10,814 nucleotides of DNA from Alphaproteobacteria bacterium (lineage in GTDB: Bacteria > Pseudomonadota > Alphaproteobacteria > RF32 > CAG-239), in contig JAGCOI010000055.1 of assembly GCA_017645485.1 (NCBI GenBank), forward strand, positions 1-10,814. Direction: 5' to 3'. The position numbers were made by a program, and so were the translations under genes. This document shows, piece by piece, positions 1 to 8,400 of the stretch (its first letter is position 1; each line of letters starts with the position of its first letter). The notes under the pieces were generated by a model. That model saw only the letters and a program-made list of their open reading frames with translations. It was not told the DNA's origin and made no database searches.

Positions 1-1798
1 GAAGTCTGTTTTCACCGTAAAATTGAAATTGTTTATTTTCCGCTTCGGTGATGCCGTCGGTATATAAAAACAGGCGGCTGCCCGGATGAAGCGTTAAAGT
101 TTGTGTAACAAAATGAAAGTTTTTGCGTACACCTAAAACAACATTTCTTTCGGGGCGAATAAATGTATATCCCTCGCCATTGTCAATGAGCGGATGCGTG
201 TGTCCGGCATTTAAATATTCGACTTTTCCCGTTATAATGTCAATAACGGCAATAAAGACGGACACAAACATACAACTGTCATTACCTTCGTATAGTTCGT
301 TATTGATTTGCTCAAATGCATCGGACAGCGTTTTCCTTTCTTTAACCATATCTTTGATAAGTGTTTGCGCTTTCATCATGTAAAGAGCGGCAGGAATACC
401 TTTACCGGAAACATCCGCAACAAGAATGGCAAAATGTGTTTTATCCGTAAAGAAAAAGTCATAAAAATCACCGCCGACCTGACGCGCGGGAATCATGCGT
501 GTGCTGATTTTAAAAGCATCATGCGAGGGGTAATTAACGGATAAGGCCGCTTTTTGTATGTTTTGAGCAATAAGCAGTTCACTGGCGCTTTTTTGCTTTG
601 TTTGTGCTTCATCATTTTCTTTTTGAATATAGGTCAGAAGGTTTGTGCGCATATCAGACATTGTTTTGGCTAAAATGCCGATTTCGTCTGAGGAAGAAAT
701 GGTATGCAGAGAATGTGTAAAATTGCCTTTGCCGTATTGCGCCGCGATTGTGCTGAGCGTCAGAAGCTGTTTTGTTGCACGATGGCAAATACGGTAGATG
801 AAAAAGGATAAAATCAACATACCGATTAAAAGCGGAATAGCCATCAGATATTTAATATGTTTAATAGGCTTTGTGATATCATCTTCGGAATAGACAAGAA
901 ACAATCCCCATTTTAATGCCGGCACGGGTGCAAAAAAGAAAATAGCGGATTGTTTGAAAACAGAAGATCTGGCAATGTTCATCGTGCCGGAGCGACCGCT
1001 TAAAAGCTGTCTGCCGGCATCCGCCAGTTCGGGAATGTTGAGTTTGTCGGCCAGTTCAAAGACCGTCATCTTCAGAGCAATATTCGGATCGGGGTGTGCA
1101 ATATAAAGCCCCGTTCGGGATACAAGTAACAATTTGCCTGTGTCGGCAAATGAGAAACTGTTGATGCTGTTTGTCATTTGCGTTAAATCAACCGTTAAGG
1201 CAACCAGCCCGTCAAAATCGGTACTGTTTTGGAACATAAAAGGCAAAAGACATGTAACAACGGTTTTGTTTGTGTTTTTATCAAGATACGGTTCGGACCA
1301 AAAAATTTCTTCCGCTTTAGGGACGCGTTTAAACCATGGAAAAATATCATAAAAATTGTGAATGATTTCTTTATTAAATGAAATACCTGTTTCGTCTTTT
1401 GCCGCCCGATACAATGTGCCCGATGAAACATCTTCGGGCGAAAAAATGTATACCCATGCATCGGTAAATGTGAAGGCGGATAAGTCGAAAGTTTTAATGG
1501 TGGAGTTCAAGACAAGTTTAAGCGAAGAAATATCTTTGTCTTGCAATTGTTTAAGCATATTTTTGGTGTTGAGCGTCAGCTGTTCGGTATCGAATGCCAA
1601 ATGAGATATGTCATTAACGTATGATTGAACGGACTTGATGCCCATTTCTTTTGTTTTAATGCTGACAATGTTTTCCGAACGATTGGATAAAAAGAAAACA
1701 AGTGCCGTAAAAACGATAAAGACACATGTTAAAATACTGAAACTGAGTTTGAAAGCCAGCGACTGTCTGTTGAGCCATAATTTGAAAATTTTTTTCAT
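1..1798 (-). CDS. Membrane sensor PP2C/SpoIIE-type serine phosphatase (Cache-like, HAMP, PP2C), C-terminus cut by window edge
   Basis: I translated 599 open codons from the ATG at 1798; the frame leaves the window at position 1. Residues about 18-38 are a first membrane helix. Residues about 40-315 form a large extracytoplasmic sensor, and the stretch near residues 220-239 (VSRTGLYIAHPDP) looks like a double-Cache signature. Residues about 319-337 are a second helix, followed by a HAMP linker to about 390 with the DEIG motif at 371-374. The catalytic domain starts near 405 and carries GGDFYD (442-447), ADVSGKG (461-467), NAGH (530-533) and YTDG (579-582), the metal-binding and core motifs of SpoIIE/RsbU phosphatases. 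In known relatives, such enzymes dephosphorylate a STAS-domain protein in response to a signal sensed outside the membrane. The gene directly upstream encodes such a STAS protein, and the start overlaps its stop. No well-spaced Shine-Dalgarno precedes the ATG, so translation is probably coupled. The last part of the phosphatase fold is missing only because the window ends. Confidence 0.95.
   Translation of the reverse strand, partial: MKKIFKLWLNRQSLAFKLSFSILTCVFIVFTALVFFLSNRSENIVSIKTKEMGIKSVQSYVNDISHLAFDTEQLTLNTKNMLKQLQDKDISSLKLVLNSTIKTFDLSAFTFTDAWVYIFSPEDVSSGTLYRAAKDETGISFNKEIIHNFYDIFPWFKRVPKAEEIFWSEPYLDKNTNKTVVTCLLPFMFQNSTDFDGLVALTVDLTQMTNSINSFSFADTGKLLLVSRTGLYIAHPDPNIALKMTVFELADKLNIPELADAGRQLLSGRSGTMNIARSSVFKQSAIFFFAPVPALKWGLFLVYSEDDITKPIKHIKYLMAIPLLIGMLILSFFIYRICHRATKQLLTLSTIAAQYGKGNFTHSLHTISSSDEIGILAKTMSDMRTNLLTYIQKENDEAQTKQKSASELLIAQNIQKAALSVNYPSHDAFKISTRMIPARQVGGDFYDFFFTDKTHFAILVADVSGKGIPAALYMMKAQTLIKDMVKERKTLSDAFEQINNELYEGNDSCMFVSVFIAVIDIITGKVEYLNAGHTHPLIDNGEGYTFIRPERNVVLGVRKNFHFVTQTLTLHPGSRLFLYTDGITEAENKQFQFYGENRL
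1795..1798 (-). other. ATGA stop/start overlap coupling the STAS and PP2C genes
   Basis: Read on the minus strand, the TGA stop of the STAS gene (1797-1795) overlaps the ATG of the phosphatase gene (1798-1796). An AAGG lies only one base before the ATG, too close to serve as a normal ribosome site. Termination-reinitiation coupling is therefore the likely way the second gene is translated, which would hold the two products in a fixed ratio. Confidence 0.85.
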
Positions 1799-2112
1799 GC
1801 CTTAGGTTCTAAAATATTGGAAAAACCCGTATATTCAAAAACAGAACGTATGGAATCGGAAACATTGACCAATAGGATTTTGCCACCTGTTTCTTCCAGA
1901 TTTTTTTGCAGTTGCAAAAACGCACGCAAACCTGCGGAAAAAACATATTCAACATGTTCCATGTCGCAAATCAGTTGCTTGACGTTTGTTAAGTCGAGAC
2001 TGTTTAAAAAATCGGGCGATGTGTTCGGATCAAGCCATCCGAAAAGACGGCAGGTTAAGACATCGTTTTCTCTTGTTTGTTCAATTTTTAATGTTTTTGC
2101 TTCGTTTTCCAT
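1795..2112 (-). CDS. STAS-domain anti-sigma-factor antagonist (SpoIIAA/RsbV-like)
   Basis: This is a complete 105-residue protein, the usual size of a single-domain STAS antagonist. The fold signature is clear: an N-terminal beta strand with CRLFGWLD (21-28), a strand ending in LICDMEHVEYV, then FSAGLR (58-63), GGKILLVNVSDSIRSVFE (76-93) and TGFSNIL. By alignment with Bacillus SpoIIAA (Asp57-Ser58), Ser59 is the expected phosphorylation site. The preceding acidic residue is replaced by Phe58; variants at that position occur in the family. In known systems the unphosphorylated form binds and sequesters a serine kinase/anti-sigma factor, and a PP2C phosphatase reactivates it. The phosphatase encoded next in the operon is the obvious partner. 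The kinase is not in the window. The start is supported by AAGGA seven bases upstream. The downstream target could be a sigma factor or another output, and the sequence does not say which. Confidence 0.93.
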   Translation of the reverse strand: MENEAKTLKIEQTRENDVLTCRLFGWLDPNTSPDFLNSLDLTNVKQLICDMEHVEYVFSAGLRAFLQLQKNLEETGGKILLVNVSDSIRSVFEYTGFSNILEPKA

Positions 2113-2119
2113 GGCATTT

Positions 2120-2124
2120 TCCTT
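2120..2124 (-). promoter_or_regulatory. Shine-Dalgarno site of the STAS gene
   Basis: The minus strand reads AAGGA followed by seven bases (AAATGCC) before the ATG at 2112. This strong, well-spaced ribosome binding site fixes the start of the STAS gene. Confidence 0.8.
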
Positions 2125-2146
2125 TATGCAACAAATACTGAATTAA

Positions 2147-2175
2147 AATTTATAAAAAAAACGTAAAGTTGTCAA
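2147..2175 (-). promoter_or_regulatory. Candidate sigma70-type promoter for the STAS-PP2C operon
   Basis: On the minus strand a perfect TTGACA (-35, 2175-2170) is followed after 17 bases by TAAATT (2152-2147, four of six matches). An overlapping TATAAA lies at 15-base spacing (2154-2149). Transcription would start near 2140 and give a short leader of about 30 bases before the ATG at 2112. The -35 box is strong; which -10 is used cannot be decided by eye. Confidence 0.55.
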
Positions 2176-2299
2176 GCACAGAAAAACAAAACTCTTAAAA
2201 ATGTTTGTAAAAACAGAGTAAATATCGGTTTATTTCAAAATTGCAAAAATTGATGTAAATTTTAACAAAACATTCATATAAAATACTTAGAATATGTAC

Positions 2300-2305
2300 T
2301 ATAAT
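2300..2305 (+). promoter_or_regulatory. Consensus -10 box TATAAT, alternative upstream promoter of the giant gene
   Basis: A perfect TATAAT lies 78 bases before the giant gene's ATG. No good -35 is present at 16-18 base spacing (the 17-base position reads TATAAA), and there is no TGN extension. It would need an activator, or it could be a chance hit in AT-rich DNA. It competes with the TTGACG/TATTCT pair just downstream. Confidence 0.3.
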
Positions 2306-2312
2306 GATACAG

Positions 2313-2343
2313 AAAAACCTTGACGAGATTCGTTTTTAGGTTT
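2313..2343. repeat. Short inverted repeats bracketing the -35 box, possible operator
   Basis: AAACCT (2315-2320) and AGGTTT (2338-2343) are inverted 6-base arms. An overlapping inner pair AAAAAC (2313-2318) / GTTTTT (2332-2337) encloses most of the TTGACG box. Short arms like these in AT-rich DNA can arise by chance. No known operator consensus was recognised. Confidence 0.2.
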
Positions 2344-2348
2344 ATTCT
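2320..2348 (+). promoter_or_regulatory. Candidate sigma70-type promoter of the giant Cys-rich gene
   Basis: TTGACG (-35, 2320-2325; five of six matches) is separated by 17 bases from TATTCT (-10, 2343-2348; four of six matches). Transcription would start around 2355, leaving a leader of roughly 28 bases that contains the Shine-Dalgarno. The boxes are plausible but not proven. Confidence 0.5.
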
Positions 2349-2369
2349 TGGCCAGGATAAATTTTTTTT

Positions 2370-2373
2370 AGGA
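2370..2373 (+). promoter_or_regulatory. Shine-Dalgarno site of the giant gene
   Basis: AGGA lies nine bases before the ATG at 2383. An in-frame TGA at 2305-2307 closes the frame upstream, and the only other early start, TTG at 2320, has no ribosome site. The AGGA plus the signal peptide that begins at once after this ATG decide the start. Confidence 0.7.
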
Positions 2374-2382
2374 CGTATTGCA

Positions 2383-2445
2383 ATGCGTAAGATTTGGGTG
2401 TTCTTGTTTTTAGGGGCGATGTGTGCGCCCTTTACGGCACAAGCA
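2383..2445 (+). other. Sec signal peptide of the giant protein
   Basis: The first 21 residues show a basic n-region (MRK), a hydrophobic core (IWVFLFLGAM) and a polar c-region ending in TAQA, giving an A-x-A cleavage site before Lys22. Cys14 lies inside the hydrophobic core, but the preceding GAM does not fit a lipobox, so signal peptidase I rather than II is expected. This places the mature chain in the periplasm or beyond. Confidence 0.88.
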
Positions 2446-5400
2446 AAAGTGTGCTTTTTGCCGAGTGTTTTCGGTGGCGATGAGTATTGTTTGTCTGATG
2501 AAGAAGCTGCCCAATACGAAGGATGTCGGGGTTTTGAACAAACGGTGCCTTGTTTGCCGGGGCAGGAACAGCTGAGCTGTACGCATAACGGCAAAACTTA
2601 TTACCATTGCTATTGCAGAAAAGACACCTATACTTATGCAGACCATCCGGAATATCGATGCAAAGAGGGATACACCGAAGAATGCGGATGTATTGCCCAA
2701 AATGTTGAGTGCGCACCGGAATATATGTATAGAGGCGACGGCTTCGGACATTGTAAAGACTATCCGAGGGCGCGCGGTGTTGACGGTTGCGTGTTGCCAA
2801 ACGGCGAGGTGTTTTATAAGTCATGTACATGTTCGGAACAAGATTATCCTTATGAGTGCCGCGAGACAGGGCTTAAAAAGCCGCAGGATCCGGATATGAA
2901 GTGTGTGGCACCTGATGGCAGTGAACGTTATTCAAAATGTTATTGCGATGCGGAACACGGTTGGAGCCCGAATGAATGTAAGGATCAGGGTGCGGGTTGT
3001 ACCGAACCTGTTTCTCAAGTGACGGCAAATGCCGGCGAATTAATCTGTTCGCAGTGTAAGGAAGTGGCTTGCGGTAATGAGAACCTGACCAATATTGAAA
3101 CGGTATATTGCGATGATGCCGGCAAAGTAACGTACAGTTGTGAAGCTTTGGGTTATACCTATGCACCGAACGGCACATGTCCGGCCGGAACACGTGATGC
3201 CGGTAAAGAGGGTGTGAGATGTCCGTTTGACAGGAACTTTATGAATTGTGATGTGTTGACAAAGTGCGCGCAAACAGAAGAACAGTGCAAGAAAAACAAT
3301 GTCGGTGCAACGAAGTGCGAGAGAGATGAAACGATTGAACTCGGCACAAAATGCTGGACGGTAACGGAATGTGATGAAAGCAAAGGATATATTTCAACAG
3401 GTCTCGGTACATGTATGCGTTTGGGGTGTTCCGAGGGCTATCAGCCTGGATTAACGGCGGGACAATGCTCCGGCGGTAAATATATGGGTCTTGAAAAAAA
3501 TTTGGATGCTCAAGGTCGTGTCAGATACAGCGGCGGTGAAGAATGTGCCAAATGTGTTTGTAAGATTCCGGACACGGCAACATGTTATTATACAAGTCAT
3601 AAAACGGATACAACCGAACCGATACAGTTAAATGAACGTGTATCGCATATGCCCGTTTATATCGGATATAATGCTTATTTGGAAGATAAGTGTTGTAACG
3701 GATATTATGCAACATGTCACAGTTCGTGCGAAGGGGATATGTATGGCATTTACGATAAGGCAAGACCGAAGGTTCTTATCGGATATTTTGATGATAAATA
3801 TAATGCATATGATTTGACGGGGCAACCGATTGGTCAAGTCAATAAGACGACGGGAAAAGTTTATTCGGGCTTAACTGAAATAGGCAGTGCCCGGAAATTG
3901 TTTGATGTGCATGCCACGGGTTATACCGTGTGTGAAGCTTGCGGTCAAAAGTATTATACACTTGTATCGTGTGAAGAAGGATATGCGCCGAGTGACGGTC
4001 AATGTGTTGAGCGTAAATGCGATACGATAAACGGATATCGCGCGATTAAAGATTCGAGTGAATGCGAAACGAACGGCGGTTTATACAAGGGTAAAGAAGG
4101 CTGGGATACAGTTAATCAAGCGGATCCTCAAAATCCGACAAATCCGGTTCAGAGCGGTGATATTGTTTGTAAAAAGTGTGTTTGTAACGCATCGGCCGAT
4201 AAATGTAAATGGAGTGATAAAAATAAAGATAAAGACGGCGAACTTAAAGATGAAGATTTATGCTGTAACGGATATTATAAAGACTGCCATGTCAGCGAAA
4301 GTATGCCGAAAACGGCAACGGAAGCCGCGTGTCAAGATGCAAAGGCAACTTCCAAGAAAAGATATAAAGCTTGCGGTCAACCCGAAAAGTGTGTGATTGA
4401 AGACTGTATATCGGGTTATGATTTAATAAATAATAAGTGTATTATATCCTCTTGTCCCGTCAATTATGATACAGGTAAGCAATCCGTAAATGACTGCGGC
4501 AGCGGTTCGGGTTGGTCTATATCGGTGGCCGAGGAAAACGGAGAACAAATTTCTCAAGGGGGTAAAAAGTGTACCAAATGCGAATGTACGGCATCCGCAG
4601 ATTGTAAATGGAGTGAAGTTAATGCCGGTAAGGCCAGTTTGGGCGATGTATGTTGTAACGGTTTGTATAAAACCTGTATAAGTCAATGTGCAGGTGTAAG
4701 TAATGAGGCTCAATTAGTGACGGGCGCAGGTGCCGATGCAAGTCAAGGTGTTGCCAATAAGGAAACATGCAAAGCTTGCGGAAATACAACATATATAGCG
4801 ACGGCATGTCGAACATTAAACGGTTATGTTTTAAAAGACGGCAAGTGTGAACATCAAGGTTGTCCGGCAGGTTGGTGGACAGAGGGTTCTCAAACATGTT
4901 CGGAAGGTGAGGAAGCCGTTGCCCATGAAATAAATACCGATAACGGGCACAGATGTATGCAGTGTCAAGTGGCAAAATGTGCCGCCGGTTATGCTACGGA
5001 TGAACTCGGTTGTGCAACCGAAACGGTCAGTTCGATGTATTGGAAAGTCAATACAAGCAAGAAACAAGGTAAATCCGGCAGTAAAGATTGTTATAAATGC
5101 GAAGCCAAGACATGTGTTGATATGGGCGGTAAAACAGAGTGCGATCCGGCAACGGAAAATTCAACGCCCGTGACGTATTTTGACGGCAGTGATCAAACAT
5201 TTAAGACAGATTGCAGTACGTGTACCGAAAAAACAAAAGATGAGAAGTGTTCTTATGCGTATGGTAATAAATATTTCGGATATGAAGAAGGTAAAAAATG
5301 CGGAACAGCTGCAAACGGCGGTGTTGCCGTGGGTGTGTTTAAGGCAACGGAAGACGGCTGTTTCACTTGTTCCACTTGTGCAGAAGCGGGCGAAGGGTAT

Positions 5401-8400
5401 TATTCATCGCAAACGAAATGTCCGAAGGGATATACATGTGAATATAATAATGATACCGGCTGCTATATGATAATCGGTTGTGCAAATAACTATTATGAAA
5501 ATGATTGCGCCATAAAAGAACACGGTAATGAAGGTTGGGATTGGACGGAAGTTGTTTTGGAAATGCCTTATGCGACGCCGAAATGCGGTAGTTGTGCGGC
5601 AAAACAATGTCCCGATAATTTGTCGGCATCGCCTCAATGTGCGGCCGGCAGAGAAGTCGTTCAACTTGCAACATCATATTCGGGTTCTGCAACTTGCGGC
5701 AGTTGCGTATGTGCACAGGGATATGGCGAAAGCCTTGATAAATGCGGCGAGACGAAAGAAGTCGGTTGGAAATTTGATGAAAATGACACAAATACATGTA
5801 AAGAATGTAAGGTTCGTACGTGTGAAGATTACGGATACACCGAAGATAAGGGCGATAAAAAAGGTTATGTTAAATCTGAAAGAAAAGTAACAATCGGCGA
5901 TAATACGGAATATAGTTGTTACGAATATCTGCCTAAAGAAAAATGTGACGGCGACGGCGTTTTAAATCTTGAAGCTTGCGGTGTCGGCGCGTGGAAATTG
6001 TCAGGGTGGAACGGTGATCAGGTTGGTGAAGAAAAATGTTATAACTGTGAGCCGGTAAGAACAACTTGTCCGGAAGGAACCGGGTCGAGCGATGATATGA
6101 GCACATGCGGTGCAAACGGCGCGCTCGGTTGGGAGTTGACGGAGACAATCAATACATATAAGAACGGTGATGAACCTTGCTATACCTGTAAGGCTTTGAA
6201 ATGTGAAGATAATTATGTTATTAATGCGGACTGCCATCCGTTAAGTGAAATTAAAGTTGCTTCATCGACAAGATATAACGGTGCAAACGTATGTTATACA
6301 TGTGTATGTAATACCCCGAATTATCAATCTGATGCCGCAAACTGCGGTACAAAGGGCGATATGGGCGGATGGAAATTTAATACGTCCGATAAATGTAATT
6401 ATTGCTCTGTTAAAGACTGCACCGATTACGGATATGAAGGATTGAGCTGTGCAGAAGGATATGAACCTTCAGCTCAGTCTAATGAGTATTTAGGTGATGA
6501 ACAGAAAACATGCGTGACCTGTCAGGTTAAAAGATGTGCTGCCGGATATGCAACACCGACAGAAGGTTGCGGTGATTACAGAAAATTGAATCCGAATGTT
6601 TCGAACGGTAAGTCCGGCGAAGAAATTTGTTATCAATGCGTGTGTAATAATGATATAGGTTATTATGAACAAACACCTACCGGGGCACGCGTTGACAGTC
6701 AACAATATGACGGATGTGTCAAGCCGACGGGATGCGCGGATAATTTGGTTATTTCAGGTACTGCGGGGTTAAGCTATTTCAATACAACAGAGGCAGGTAC
6801 TTTCAATATAGGTTCGACATCGGCAACATGTTATGCCGTGAACGGATGTAATGTGGCGACATCAACGCTCGGTACGCCGACGGCTGAACGGCAAAAAATG
6901 TTTGAATATTCTTATTATGAGCTTGCGGGAACAAAATGTTATTATCCGACGGATTGTAAGTCAGGTTATTTGAGAGGTTTGGAATGTAATGACCCGCTTG
7001 CCGGCTATACGTTAGCTTATGAAGCTGTTGAACGTGATACATGGATTGATATAACGTGTCGTTTGTGCAGAGAAAAATCTTGCCATTCACAAGACTATTA
7101 TAATGTGAGCGGTACGGAATATTTATGTCCGGCAGACAGAACATGTATTTTGGAAACAACGCCGCTCGGCTCAAAGTGTAATCAAGGGCAAGCCTGTGCA
7201 ACGACTTCGGATTATGTCCATCCGTCCGTTAAAGATGTTGTTCACTTTAAGTATGGCGGGACGAACGTGTTCGGCAGATCCGCAAGTGATATGTTGGACT
7301 GCGTTGAATTGACGGGATGTAATACCGACCAAGGGTCTTATGATTCAAAAGCAGGTGTTGCGAATTATCTGCACGTTGTTGAAGGATTGGTGAATTTTTC
7401 AAATTATAAACAAGGCACAAAAGAATGCTTTACCGGTGTTTACTTCTGTAACAACGATTTAGAGTATTATGACACTGATTCGCTTTGTGTCGGCGCATAT
7501 GTCGGACGTAAGTGTGTTGTTGAAGATATTACACAATGTTATATTAAAGGTTTGTGTGATAACGAAAAAGGTTATTGGGATAAGAAAACAACCGGTTCGG
7601 AACCGGCGGCAAATTGCTTGGAAGCTTATCCGGTCGGACATATTTGCTTGTTTAACAATGCGGCAAATTCACAATGTTATTATAAGACGGCATGTAACGG
7701 CAACAGATATTATACCGATGAGCAAACTTGTGAAAGCAAGCACACAGGACGTACTTGTTCGATTGGCGATAATACGGATTGTTATGTGCCGAAGGGATGT
7801 GATACCGAGCACAACTATTGGGATACGGATCAAGATTGCGTATCGCACAATGCGGGCTGGTTATGTAATGATGACAATGTTGAAAAATGTTTTGTAAAAT
7901 ATAAATGCGATAATACACACTGCGATGCAACCTGCAGTACGGAAACGGTTGTTTGCCCGAGCTCGCAATATCCTTTCACAAAACGTGATCATGCCGATAT
8001 GCATGGTGAATGTCAGCCGATTTCGGCCGGCGGTACATTTAACTGTTCATATGATACAAAAGTCTATGAATCGTTTACATGTCATGACAGTGACGGTTGG
8101 AAATATGATAATAAAACAAAACCGACAGAGTGTATTTCAAAGGTTTGTTCCGACTTTGACGATTATAAACTCGCCGAATGTCCGACAGACAGATATGTAT
8201 GTTTGAACACAACGCGGACTTTAGGCAGTGTTGCAAAACAGTGTTATAAACTGAACGGATGTAATGCAACACACTGCGGTCAGGATTGTGCAACAACGCT
8301 TGATGCTTGCGAAGGGTTCCCGTATTCAGTGATTGCGCATGCGACCATGACACCGGGTGCAGAGCATAAGTGTGATAAAATTACAAAGACAAACGATACA

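Noticed and set aside
123..544. Two short plus-strand frames near the left edge
   Set aside because: They lie antisense to the PP2C catalytic domain, whose conserved motifs prove the minus-strand frame.
2151..2160. A-rich runs in the intergenic region as part of an intrinsic terminator
   Set aside because: No GC-rich stem precedes a T-run on either strand, and the region lies between two gene starts, where terminators are not expected.
2413..2424. Possible lipobox (GAMC) in the signal peptide of the giant protein
   Set aside because: The residue before Cys is Met instead of Gly, Ala or Ser, Cys lies inside the hydrophobic core, and a good A-x-A site follows at 19-21.
5363..5797. 144-codon minus-strand open frame, and many similar antisense frames between 2400 and 10800
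   Set aside because: They are antisense shadows of a gene with biased codon use, full of His, Tyr and Arg from reversed Cys/Gly/Asn codons, with no recognisable domains.
4954..6640. CxxC pairs as zinc-ribbon or redox-active sites
   Set aside because: The pairs are numerous, lack the paired spacing and flanking residues of known zinc ribbons or thioredoxin folds, and sit in an exported protein, so structural disulfides are more likely.
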